A stretch of 64,000 nucleotides of DNA from Amoeboaphelidium protococcarum (lineage: Eukaryota > Aphelidiomycota > Aphelidea). Within the stretch, counting starts at the first letter, position 1; each line of letters begins with the position of its first letter. Below, piece by piece: positions 47,313 through 58,359 of the stretch. The position numbers and the translations under genes were made by a program. Under the pieces are notes generated by a model. That model was not told where the DNA came from. It ran no database searches and worked only from the letters and a program-made list of their open reading frames with translations. The stretch is taken from contig JALECJ010000007.1 of NCBI GenBank assembly GCA_023515745.1, positions 1,178,001-1,242,000 of the forward strand, in the 5' to 3' direction.

Positions 47313-48704
47313 TCACAGATACAAATTGTATTCTTGGTTCTACTTTAAACATTTTGTCCACTTAATAGGACGCTTGGCGTACCACGACGGGTCAGCTGTG
47401 TCATGTAGTTGACCACTCACAGCATCTTCCCACAGTTTGTACGCGATCAATCGACTGAAACACAGCGACGGATGGAAGCAATCGGTGCCTGATAGAAATC
47501 CTTCACCCAACTCTTTCATATCAACAGACTCCATCGTACGTATGAGATTCAGCCTGAAAGTCTCACTCTAGTACTCAATTTATAATTCAGCAATGGTGTC
47601 TACCAACATCTGATTGAATTTAAGCACCCATTCGTCAGCAGTCTGACGCGTCTACTAATCTCTGAACATGCAACGACAGAAATCGCCATTCTTCTGCACA
47701 GAAGCGCACCATTGACGTCTTAACGAATTCTCACTTCCCGCTCCCAAATCGTAAACCTAACTAGGATTTCTAAATAGAGTATAAAAGGACAAGACAAAGT
47801 ATTGACTTTGATATTCCTAGTGTAAATCCCCAACCAACTTTCTTAAATACTTACGCATATCCCGCATGTCAGTCATGAACTCTTCAGGGAAGCAATGATT
47901 GCACAGATTAATTCCACCGCCAAAAAGATGAAGCCATTTCCACTTAATTCCGTACTATGGCTACGTCATAACTAATTATCTATATCGTTACTTAAACACG
48001 GCAACCTGGCTGTGCAATTGATCAAATGGAAGACTGCATTCGGCAAAGTTGAACTCTTTAACGTTCAGGTCCAGGACTGAAGTAAAGGTGGGTGTGCGCT
48101 AATACGCTTTGCCATATAGATGCACGTCTTGATTGACTGAACCACTTTAGCCTTGAACTGTCGACAGAATATTGGCCAAAGTGACAGATTTGCCGATTCC
48201 ACCAGTGGACCAAATCAAACCTCGATCTTCAGTACCTAGCTTGAACATATGCCGGAAAAGCGTGGCTTTATTGCCATTCATGAACAATCCAGCAGTCATA
48301 GAGTCTCCAAAACTAGCGATAATCTTGATGTCTTTTGCGCTGATACGGAATGATGAATTCACACCGTTTACTCCCTGCGCTTACACTAAAGTCGCGTCCG
48401 GTTCTTAAACATCACAATCGGTAGGCAAGTCTGGTACATTAAAGCGACATTTAGCATTGCCATACAGCTAATCCATTCCAGAATCGCTCATTACTGCAGA
48501 CCAAAATTGTTGCTACTCGTCTGCTGTCAAACTCCTGTTCACCGCCTCATGCATGGATTAAATTGACAATGAGGATTGATCATTGATCGCCACCAAGGCT
48601 TTATCAAAAACGTCGATCTGATTTCTCAAGTAAAACGGTATCTGTGTGCCCAGAGCAGCCGGCAGTACTCCAAATACACAGAAGATTAAAGTATTGATTC
48701 TCAT
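47313..48704 (-). CDS. Secreted GDSL lipase, phospholipase B1-like
   Basis: 463 residues. Signal peptide MRINTLIFCVFGVLPAALG. GDSL block I is IIASFGDSMTAGLF (nucleophile Ser). SVTLANIL and KWLHLFGGGINLCNHC correspond to blocks II/III of PLB1, with GGGIN in place of the common GGND. The final block DCFHPSLCFSRLIA supplies the Asp/His pair (SxDCFHxS). PLB1 enzymes release both acyl chains from phospholipids at the cell surface. A stretch that looks like an intron (GTAACG...TTAAG near 47,995-47,945) is simply coding under the reassigned code. The C-terminus extends to TGA 47315-47313. Confidence 0.87.
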
Positions 48705-49130
48705 ATAATATACAAGCAATACTAGTTTTACTGAATGATATGAACAATAAGATGCGAATAAAATTTCAATTCAAGTGGGCCGAAAAAAGAACGGCGCGTG
48801 AATCATCATAACATTCGTCATTGCAAAATCGCCAGCAGCTTTATTTGTGTGAAATTGACGATGCTAAATCTTGCAACCTGAAAATTTAGCGTTGTTTTTG
48901 CATTATCGGCGTTCAATTCAGGTGATATTTATTCCGTTTCAGAATTGAGTGTAATTATACGGAATAAAATAGTCATGTGAGGTGATCAAGTGATTGATCA
49001 ATCTTGGCAGATCTGTGTTACATTTCCGGCCATTTGGAGCTACAAGTTGAATTTCGATCATATGACTTACCTTTAATTTCTTATCTGTCTGTACTAAATA
49101 ACGATTTTTTTACTGCTATTGAACAAAAAA
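48705..49130. promoter_or_regulatory. Divergent intergenic region
   Basis: 426 bp of AT-rich DNA between the lipase and the small plus-strand gene. No ORF, repeat or RNA gene recognised. Confidence 0.35.
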
Positions 49131-49493
49131 ATGTTTCTTTAAAGTTTACTTTAAAAGATTACCAAGCCTTTCGCTAATACGAAGGAGTATCAGTGTGAGA
49201 GTGACACTAATGCTGTGCCTGATGATGCGCAGTAAAAGTAGTGGATACTAATTAAACAAAGGAGTGAGCATGAAGTGGAATATCAAGAGATATTGAAGGC
49301 CATTTCTATAATCTGCAAAGTAAGTGCCGGTGCTAATGTGAAACCACTAAAGGCTGCCGATCTCAAGCAGATCAATCATGACGCGCATGGCGACGAGATG
49401 AAACGCGTCCAGTTGATGTCTCACTGCGGTTAACAGTAATAAGAGAATCAATGGCATTAAAGACGCATTGACTACTACAAACATGTACTGTGA
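49131..49493 (+). CDS. Small hypothetical protein
   Basis: 120 residues from ATG 49131 to TGA 49491-49493. It is charged, with a Gln cluster built of TAA, CAG and TAA codons near residue 100. Cys residues are at about 22, 62 and 99 but do not form CX9C pairs. A GTAAGT inside the frame (about 49,319) has no TGTAG downstream, so it is read as coding. No family recognised. It precedes thiamine pyrophosphokinase by 160 bp on the same strand. Confidence 0.5.
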
Positions 49494-49653
49494 TTATGAT
49501 ATGTGATGTATATCTATCTAGCTATGAATTTTATGAATTCTTTTTGTATGAAATAATATTTTGAAATTTATATTTGATCTAGTATTTCCTCTTCTTGAGT
49601 GTCTTACCCCCACTCAACCAAAGTCTCTTAGATATCTACGGTATCAAGAAAAT

Positions 49654-50424
49654 ATGACGATTATAGATCTGAGACAGATTTTATAGTAGTAAAAGTATGC
49701 ATTGATTGTACTTAATCCACCATTCAGAGCAGAGTATCATGACTGGGTCAGAAGTATATTCAATAAGGCTGTGGTGAGAATAAGCGCGGATGGGGCTGCA
49801 GGACAGCTATTGGATTGTGGGCTAATACCTGACTTTGCAGTGGGTGATATGGACTCTATCACTCATGATTTGCTAAAGAAATTGAAATCTGCTCGCAACA
49901 ATTGCGAGATTATATAGTCTGATGATCAAGACACGACAGATTTTCAGAAATGTATCAGTCATTTACATGGACTATCACATCTGACGTTTGATTATCTGAT
50001 TATAATAGGTGGAATTGGGGACCGGTTTGATTAGAGCATGTCCACTATTCATACTCTGTATCAATATCCGCACTCTAACACCAATATTCAAGTGCCTTCT
50101 ATAATACTTGATCTCAAAGACTCAAACTGGATGTGCCTGTTGTAGAAGGGCAATCACAATGTGCTTTATCACAATAACTGGTACTAAGGGAGAGTTTGCG
50201 GACTGATTCCCTTTATTGGGGAAGCTGTGATATCAACCAACGGCTTATAATGGGATGTTAATGAATGGAGGACAAGTATAGACTCTCAGATTAGCACTTC
50301 AAACTTGATAAAAGAAGGTGCTGTTAAGGATGGTCAATGCGGCGCGTAATGTGTCAAAATAACTGTGCATTCAGACGTCCCGATCCTTTGGACTGCCCAA
50401 CTAAAACCTCCTAAAAATACTTGA
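49654..50424 (+). CDS. TPK: Thiamine pyrophosphokinase
   Basis: 256 residues. The N-terminal catalytic domain has the family motifs RISADGAAGQLLD, PDFAVGDMDSI (Mg/ATP binding) and SDDQDTTDFQKC. IIIGGIGDRFDQSMSTIHTL follows, and a C-terminal beta domain (LIPFIGEAVISTNGLQWDV) binds thiamine. It transfers pyrophosphate from ATP to thiamine to make ThDP. Size matches fungal and animal enzymes (about 245-320). Several TAG/TAA are read as Gln. Convergent with the mitochondrial gene at 50494, only 69 bp apart. Confidence 0.93.
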
Positions 50425-50493
50425 CCTTAAAGAAATAGAATATAAATAAAACGCTTGACTATTTAACTTCAATTCACTCCTATATCGCTTCTA

Positions 50494-51798
50494 TCAATTC
50501 TTTAAAATATTCTTGAAATCAGCAGATTTCCAAAGTGGCTCATTGTTCTGACTGACATCCTTGGCATTGACAATCACTGAATTCAACTCTGCGGCATACT
50601 TGAAGTTCCTATGTTCAAGAGTCTTTTGAATATCCTTCAACGCAGTCAGCATTCTCTTATCCTGATACTTGAAATCCAAAGGCAGTGCCGCTTTCAACAA
50701 ATTGATAGCATCATAATCACGCTGCAGACGCAATAACAGTGGACAGACTCCAGTCACGATAAAATTCGGACCCAACGACTCAATCATTCTGGTGTTTAGC
50801 GCGTTCTTGGTGTAGGAGTGATACTTCTTAATCTCATCAAAGAGACGCAAAAATAACTTCTCAGCCTAATGAGTCTCTGCCACGTTCAACAGGCCGGCAT
50901 ATAGGATGGCGTACGGCGGTCTTCCAGAAGCTTTAATATCAGGCATTTTCATGTGATTCTGAAAGACTTGCAATGAGTGATCAACTCCCTCCATCGCGCC
51001 GACAGTCTTCAAATATCTGCCCAGTACCGTGTCGCGATAATACACTCCTTCAGCTTGAGCATACTCAAGGCTCTTTTTCATAGCCTCTACATCAACCTGA
51101 TCTCTCAGTAAAGTCAGGGCATCTTTCTTTTCATTTTCCTTCAACAAATTCTGAAGCAGTCTTTGAGCGTAAAAAGAGGATGAGTCCAGATATTGTATAT
51201 CCTTCTCAAAGTTCTCAATAGTCGCAGCCTTTTAAAGCAATGCTTTGGCCATCGGTAAATTCCACCTGTTAACGCAACCATCTGACATGATACAGAGTTC
51301 TTTAACAGTAAACGGTTCGCGAGCCTTCAACCAATTCTCAATATCTCTGGTGTGATTTAGTTGACTTTTGGCTATTAGGACGGAGCGGCGAGCATCAGCG
51401 TTGGTCAAATCTCCGAGCTACAGACGACTGGCATTAAACGCGCTACTTACAAAGCGTAAAGGATCGCGGATATTCTCTTCTTTAGTATTGGCATTTTTAG
51501 GAGTCTTGGTGCCTATTTCTGCAAATATAGTCTAGAAAAATTCACCCATAGCCTGCTTACTTGACTGATCCATATTTGAAATGACGCGTAACGCATCTTC
51601 AAATTGTCTATTCGCGATCTTCTCCTTCAAATCAGTCTACAGCGCGATATCACTCAGAGATTCTTCCTTCTCAGGTTATACTGCAGACTCACTAGTTTCA
51701 GTGGAATAAAATCTCTGATAGGTACCAAGGGCATAACGCCTGGTGCTCTGGTGAATCGAATTCAGTTCACGCGTCAAAGTTTTAACCGTTTTGAACAT
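50494..51798 (-). CDS. Mitochondrial protein of unknown function, helical (PPR/TPR-like)
   Basis: 434 residues from the ATG at 51798. The N-terminus MFKTVKTLTRELNSIHQ followed by RRYALGTYQRFYSTE is a classic presequence (basic, no acids for the first ten residues, RFYST-type cleavage site). An upstream in-frame ATG at 51882 would place a hydrophobic stretch in front of it and is 12 bp from the receptor-kinase stop, so 51798 is preferred. The rest is all-helical with repeated 35-residue-like helix pairs (AMKKSLEYAQAEGVYYRDTVLGRYLKTVG), suggesting a PPR/TPR solenoid. No name assigned. Confidence 0.75.
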
Positions 51799-51894
51799 TT
51801 TACTCACTTTAGTATTCAATGACGAAAACAAGAAGAAAAGCAAAGCGATAAATTTTACATAACATCTATACTGAGATTTCATTCCATTTCATTA

Positions 51895-54800
51895 TCAGAT
51901 TTAGCTTAAAGACTCGACTATTTAATCAGCGGACGGCCTTTGCATATAATCTTAATGATATGCGGCATTCATAATACTGATTAATCTTCTCACCGTCTCA
52001 TTAACAGCAATTTTCAAATTCAACTGAGGTCGCTCACCGCTCAACACCTTTGCTTAGACATCAATTGACTTAACTCCGGCCCATGCCTTTTCCTGAGAGA
52101 GCAATTCACCAACAATTATACCAGCTGCGTATATATCACGCTTACTGTGAAATTCGACAAGCACTTACTATTACTACAAAACTTCGGGAGCTGCATAAGA
52201 AAGAGTGGCGCCTTGAAGTACGTTGTAACGGATGCCGGTCACAGTCTTTGCACCATTCAAAACAGCGCAGATACCAAAGTCAGTCAGCAGAGCAGTGATC
52301 TAACCATCACATACATCCAGAAGGAAATTTGCACTTTTGATATCATCATGAGATACAAAGGCAGAGTGTACCACATCTAACGCACGGAATATATCCACAG
52401 TCAATTTATGAACCACATCCGCTGACCACTAAATTTGCAGATTCAGCGAAGATTAACCTTAAATAAAACTATCAAGAGACCCATATGGATAATACTGCAT
52501 AAGTAGGATCTATGGCTGTAGGGAAAACCCAATCATCTTGGCGACATTATTGCTATTCATAAAGCAATACATAAGAGACACCTCTTGAAGAAATGCATCA
52601 TCGCCAGTTGACAGCTTTTGATACTTGGCGACACACTCTTAATTGGACATTTAAGGCATTGGATGACCAAACGGCAGGCCAAAAAGCTTTGCAGTATACA
52701 CAGCACCTTGCGATCCTTCTGACAAAGGCTTACCGTTGTTCTTGACAAAATGGCTTCCCTCACTGAGCTGCATAAAACCAGGTACACAGATTTGGCAATC
52801 TCCGTCAACATATGTTGTGCCTCCAGATGTCGTGTTAACCGTCATCACAGTTGCAGATACCGTAGTGGAAAATGTGTCTATTTTATGCATAGTCGGCTTA
52901 TTTCTGCGTCTTCTTGACCAAATTAAAAGCAGCGCCAATGCAATAAGTAGAAGAAGTGCTCCAGCACCAGCGGCCGCTACATAGGTCACCAATGCGGACG
53001 AGGAAGTATTCTATCCTGTATTAACAAAATCGGAGGTGGTGAACGAATTGGCTACATTACTACTAGACATTGACTTTCTATCCTACACGTTGTCATCAAA
53101 AGTATAATAACTTGATAAAGGGCCAGACTATGATATGGTCGCCAGTGAAGACAGCTTTTGTAAGCTAGATGTATAATAAGACACGATTATTGAAGTTGAT
53201 TGCAATCCAGAGACCAAAGCTTCTTTTGATGTCGATAGGGTACTTATAAACGAATCAGACACTTCTCCAGCTATTAATGACGTAGTCAGCGGCACGGTAA
53301 ATGTAGCGGATGAAGTTATGACCAAAGTTGACGTTGTCGTCGTACTAGTAGTAGTTGTCGTCGTACTGGATGTCGTTGTTGTAGTAGTCGTCGTAAAAGC
53401 TGAACTCGTGGTTGTCATTGATTTCGTAGTAGATGTGGTAGTGCCAGGGGTTGTTGTTGTGGTGGTGCTAGTCTTCGATGACGTCTAAGGCGTTGTAGTA
53501 GTTGTCGTCGTCGTGGTAGTGGTACTTGTAGTGGTAGTAGTTGTAGTAGTAGTTGTCGTTGTAGTCGTTGTTGTTGTAGTAGTAGTAGTAGTCGTCGTCG
53601 TAGTAGTCCGGGTAGTCGGAGGCAGTGTTGTGTTAATGGGCAGAAGCGTAGAGGCTACTTTCAAAGGCATCTAGGAGGACGGAGCAACTTGTAATCCATT
53701 TTTACCATACTCCAGCAAGATTGGACCATATCTACTATTATATTATGCATATTACTCAACTAACACGTAAGGGTACTCAATGTTGGTAGCAGCACTTACA
53801 CTTCCATTGGCAACAAACTCAATATAGTTGAAAGTGTAATTCGGCAAAAGATAGGCAATAAATGCACTGGCACCTCCCTCCTGTGATTCGCCAACGAAGC
53901 CAGATACAATAAAGATTCTGCTAGTTAAATCTCTGTGTATGTCCATTGTGCGATAAATACCATGTAGTTGACCGAAAGCACCTCTTAGCAAAATCCTACC
54001 TGCTCTATTAAAGAATCCAACAACATGACCACCTTAACCATATGTGGCGTTCAATGCGCCGTCGTTGGTAGTGACATAACCACCGACGTAAACAACTTCA
54101 TCAATGACTTTGACAGCTCCTAAATCAGAATAAGCACCAGCGGCACCCAACTAACCACTAGAAATGACAGTGTAGTTTAGACTGGATAACCTGACAGCAA
54201 TCATGTCCTCAATGCCAGCAATAGGGGCATACAGAGATGTTGTGGTGTACCCGACGGCGTAAATAAATTCCCAGTCAAAAGCAAGCTTAAGAAACTTAGT
54301 AACTCCCTGGGTGACGTTATAGACCACAGAGACAGAGCCATTTACTCCAACAGAAAATATCTAAGCAGAATTGTCATTATTAGTCGTTACTAGAAAAGAG
54401 TCAGAGTAATTGTGATAAACCATAGCATGCTATTCAGCCTATTCGTCAGCTTATGAATTATAATAGACAGGGAAAGGCACGACATTAAGAAGTGTGGAGT
54501 TAGCATGGTAAAACATCACTCCAGGGCTACCAGCAGAGTTTATAGAAAGCAAAGGTTACGCAAATGTTGTGACACCAAATGCCACGATTTGAGATTAAGG
54601 ATTGAATGCCACTGCCTGCACTTACTTGTTATTATTGTACTAATGATAAGCTGCTCCACCCAAATCAAATTGTGTCGAGCCAATTGAAATATACCACAGC
54701 ACAGACGTGTTGATGAGACTGACTTTCATAAACTTTGCATCGGAAAATCCGAAGCCTGCAACACTATACTAATCAACACTTGAGGAGCCACTGATGTACG

Positions 54801-54966
54801 CCACATAATTTACAGAGTCAACAGCAAGGCCGTTTACATGAAGACCAAATTGATTAAAGTAAGTAGACGAGTAGTTATAATTGAATTGAGCCCACGTCAG
54901 CTGAGAGATGACGATCAAGATCACTAGCGCGCATTGAAACATCATTACTGTATGGCTATACTGCAA
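51895..54966 (-). CDS. Receptor-like kinase 2: signal peptide, propeller-like ectodomain, Thr-rich stalk, TM, TKL kinase
   Basis: 1,023 residues, one frame. Signal peptide (MMFQCALVILIVISQLTWAQ after a short MQYSHTV). Ectodomain about 28-415 of repeated blades (LAVDSVNYVAYISGSS, EVVYVGGYVTT, IYAVGYTTT). The Thr-rich mucin-like stalk is about 432-613, TM about 662-685 (VAAAGAGALLLLIALALLLIW), kinase about 715-1,020. Kinase motifs: LSEGSQGAVYTAK, VAKY Lys, HDDIKSANFLLD (Asp in place of the Arg before the catalytic Asp, so non-RD), DFGICAV, SYAAPEVL and the C-lobe end RPSADQIVESL. It has the same layout as the gene at 27,570-30,587 but an intact C-lobe. Probably a surface sensor kinase; ligand unknown. 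Confidence 0.87.
53482..53672 (-). repeat. Poly-Thr coding microsatellite in the RLK2 stalk
   Basis: Near-continuous ACN codons (TGT/AGT/CGT runs on the plus strand) encode over 45 Thr in a row with occasional Ser. A shorter, similar tract lies at 53,320-53,460, and a related one in receptor kinase 1 (about 29,040-29,190). Mixed third positions indicate selection for Thr, probably O-glycosylated. Confidence 0.8.
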
Positions 54967-55473
54967 TTGCTATCCTTTGGATGAATGTAAAATGCTACAC
55001 TTGAAGAAGATAAGCGAGAGTGAATGATATGAGACGGTAAAAGTGATTGAAAATCATTGGGCAAACATATGCGGCAAATTTATTATTAATATCTTCCAAT
55101 CAACGATCATGAATTATCTATCACACAGTGTGTGAAAGTTACCACCAACGGCGATATTTATTTCGTTGGAAACGGCCAAGCGTTAAAAAATTTCAATTCC
55201 CACAGCATGAATACGGTATGTGAGTTAAACAGTATTGTAATTCATCATTAAAGTATAAGGGAATGAACTACAGTTCTCACTCCACCATTCGCGTCTCAAG
55301 CCACAATGGCGATGGTGCTGTGCTACTGAGGCTTACGTTGTTTGATCACAAGTTCAACAAATTTCAATTGATAAAATCTTCTTAAGATACTGTGTACTGT
55401 ATACGCGGTTGGCAAGTTGCTTAAACTTTTGGGTGTGCTGTGTACTGTAAAATGATACCCCTGAGTGATTCGA
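54967..55473. promoter_or_regulatory. Divergent intergenic region
   Basis: About 0.5 kb between the RLK2 start and the type I membrane gene. It may hold a missing 5' exon of the latter: short frames such as ATGGCGATGGTGCTGTGC at about 55,305 would supply a signal sequence, but no TGTAG acceptor links them. Otherwise nothing recognised. Confidence 0.35.
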
Positions 55474-55548
55474 ATGTCATTAAAGGCGTAGAGTCTCGCA
55501 ATTTTCTCTAAATCGACACTATAGAAACTACGCGTACATATAAAGACT

Positions 55549-56556
55549 ATGGAAAAGGGTGTACCTCATCAATGGAATTTCGCTGTCGGCGATCGTAACA
55601 CAGTGTCGATAAGTGAGAGTGAGCCTATTTGCGCTGTTATCTAGACGTGTCCTGCTCAATACTCTCTCGAATACAAGACTGGTACTAAAGCTTGCTCTTC
55701 GTCTTCCACCTCCTTCAAAACAAGTTATCAGACCTCATGTAATGAGTCTAAGGACAAGTACGAATGTAAGATTACCAATTTAAAGAGTAAGCTGACTAGT
55801 CACCCTGTGGAATTGCCATGTCAAAAGAAGGACTTCTTTTCCAAGGCTCCAAAGGCCAGATTTGAGCCTAACGAGCTCGCCGCACAGACTCTGGTCAGTG
55901 TTGACAAAGATCACGCGTCTAATGCTGTATTTTATTATGACAACGTCGACCAAGATGGCACCTGTAATAGCATCTTGGCGAAAGATTTCTGTGACCCAGT
56001 TTCTGATTTTGTGTACCTGCTGATGGAAATGAATCTTTTCTCCATTAAAAGGGAGCCACTTGAATACTCGCGTGAGGCAAAAGATATCAACCATATTGTT
56101 TAGGCTGTTGAAAAGAGAATGGATCTACCTCGTAGCTCTGTATTCTTGGCTCAATTTGGCAACTTTTTGTCTAATAAGAACAAGGGAGAAGTGATTGTTC
56201 AGGTGCCGGCTTTCTTAGTGGATGGTAGATTGGAAGAGTTGAAGAAGGCTGTGTAGGACTCGGATGTCTAGTTTGATCTGGTTGACAATGATCGCGGCGG
56301 TTTTGCTTCTGACGCGCAGAACATTCCATCTACCGGTTTGAAAGGTTATGCTCATGTCAACGATGTACGTTAGTTGAACGACTATAATCCTGGTAGTAGT
56401 GTTGATGATGCTAGTGGTGGTGTCAATGCTGGACTTATCGCCGGTATGGTGATCATGGCCCTGGTAATTGTCGGAGCTATTATTGGCGGTGGGTTCTATT
56501 ATCGTCGTCGCAAGTAGCGTTAACAAGGCTTAATCTATTCGCGTCTGCTGCAATGA
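55549..56556 (+). CDS. Single-pass membrane protein with Cys-containing N-terminal domain, hypothetical
   Basis: 335 residues from ATG 55549, or 360 from the in-frame ATG 55474. Residues 20-150 hold eight or more Cys (ICAVIQTCPAQYS, KACSSSS, SCNESKDKYECK, LPCQKKDFF) suited to disulfides. About 294-318 is a single TM (AGLIAGMVIMALVIVGAIIG) followed by a short basic tail (YYRRRKQRQQ). The layout is that of a type I surface protein, yet neither start gives a signal peptide, so a first exon may be missing. Several TAG/TAA are read as Gln; ends at TGA 56554-56556. No family recognised. Convergent with coilin. Confidence 0.7.
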
Positions 56557-56657
56557 GTTAACAATTGAGTGTATTGGCTTCCGACGGAGAATGTAAAATT
56601 TTATTAAAAGTAATAAAGGTAATGTATCAAATGAATTTTTCTCTATATACACTCAAC

Positions 56658-58019
56658 TCATTCAATAGCCTCTTTCTTTATCGTTGATGGTAAACACCGG
56701 ATAGTAGTCGTCTAATTAATTTCAATACTCAAAATTTAATTCGCGGCAGAACAGACTAATTAGTCATTGGCATTATTACCAGCCAGAAGCAAAGAACTCT
56801 TAGACTTTCTCTTGCGCGACTATCGCTTAGGGACTTATTAACTGGTACTCTGACGCACACATTGCAATTTTACATCGACACTAGTTGAAGAATTTACTTT
56901 GACAACACGTCCATATCGCCAATCTGTCCAATACGGGCAACATGTGTGTTGATTCATTTCCAAAGTCTTGAAGGCCAGCAAAAAGCCAACCTCTACATTG
57001 CTGAAGTCGTTTAATGATATAAGCATGTCCATATCAATGTCGTGGTCATCTATCACATCATTGAGCATATCCGTGCTATACGTAGCAGAAGATGAATTAG
57101 GAGCATCGCCATAATCACCGTCTGTCTCAGCTCTTCTTTTACCGTCTTATACAAGTACTGAACTAAAAACATGCCTTACTTAGAAATCGTCATAATCAAC
57201 ATGATAATCATCTTGAGCAGAATCTTTCTAATAGTATTCCGCTTCTGTAGAAGCTAGAACCTTGTTCCAAGAGTATGAACGCGTTATAGTTCGATCATCT
57301 TCGTTAATCTCGCTCTATATATCCTGATCTAATAACACCAAATCCATAATAGAAAACGCGTCTCCTTCAAATGGCACATTCAATTACTACCTTGATATAT
57401 CAGCATATCCACCAACATCTCTAATGACAATATTTGTCAGTACGTTATTCGCAGCCAAAGTTTGCCACTTTTTAGCTACTTTTTTACTTGGCGGCCTAGA
57501 TGGATCTGATTGTGACATGGTGATAGGAACTTCCTCAGGCGATTAATCTTCCCCATTATCAGAGAAATTGGCTTACTGTTCAAACTATTAAATGCCTAGA
57601 TTACCTTTAGCTTGATTCATTAAAGACTCTTGTATTATTTAACTCCGATGTTACTCTATATAAGGATCAACACAAAATATCAACTTGATGTAATCTCCAT
57701 CTCTAAAAACAGTATTCAATCGCGCATTAACATCTCCAGTATAATAATACAATAGTAATGAATCTTTTAAAATATTCTAGGTATCGATGCAAGCAACTAT
57801 GAAATCTTCTTGTCTAGTTGATTAATCATTACTTGGTCCATTAAACAACTTATTCGCCATATCAGCGATACTCTCATCATCATTGTTCACCGCGTACACG
57901 TACTGGTGCCCTTAATCTATCACGGCGAGTTTATCGACTTCTTATAATTCATAAGCACGACAATTCTCAAACTCTATACGCGTCCCTTTAAAGAATGATA
58001 CACGTACAAAGAGTCGCAT
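56658..58019 (-). CDS. Coilin-like protein
   Basis: 453 residues. The start MRLFVRVSFFKGTRIEFENCRAY resembles the coilin N-terminal self-association domain. The middle is acidic and disordered. The C-terminal block LISLNDFSNVEVGFLLAFKTLEMNQHTCCPYWTDWRYGRVVKVN matches the atypical Tudor domain of coilin (pattern vGxxIAFKxLELxxxYxPxxSdYkeGrV). A basic RKRKSKSS signal follows. Coilin scaffolds Cajal bodies for snRNP maturation. Low overall conservation; the two end domains together make the call reasonable. Confidence 0.68.
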
Positions 58020-58210
58020 ATTCAATTCACTTTTACACAGCTCACAAAATTGCAATGATAGATATTCGATCAGAATAGAATATCTTACTTTGATCGAAAC
58101 GCAGAACGTGCAAAGTGAAGCGATCGCCGCATTGTATTGATGTTTTGACTGAGAGAGAAACAGTAAGAGAGAGTTTCATACAAGGAAGATTATAGGGAGA
58201 AAGAAGAGAT

Positions 58211-58242
<32 letters not shown>

Positions 58243-58359
58243 CATTTGACGGTCTTATTTGGTAGTTTGTTTCTTCTTGCAAGAGGAACGGTATATTCTT
58301 CACCTAGAATCTTCAAATTAAAGTTTTTTATTAAAAGTCAAATTTAAGATTTAAATAAA
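58020..58359. promoter_or_regulatory. Divergent promoter region with (AG)n tract
   Basis: 340 bp between the coilin-like gene and VAC14. It contains an (AG)13 run at about 58,217-58,242 embedded in a longer purine-rich strand (58,140-58,245), possibly a GAGA-type promoter element or simply a microsatellite. Confidence 0.45.
58217..58242. repeat. (AG)n microsatellite
   Basis: About 13 uninterrupted AG units about 120 bp upstream of the VAC14 ATG. The antisense Ser/Leu open frame over it is an artefact. Confidence 0.9.

Noticed and set aside
47945-47995. Possible intron (GTAACG...TTAAG) in the PLB1-like gene
   Set aside because: The stretch is open under UAR = Gln, the phases do not match for splicing, and the end is not TGTAG.
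49319-49493. GTAAGT as a donor inside the small gene at 49131
   Set aside because: No TGTAG acceptor downstream before the stop, and the frame stays open.
58042-58245. Ser/Leu-repeat ORF on the minus strand
   Set aside because: Translation of the (AG)n microsatellite in a promoter region.
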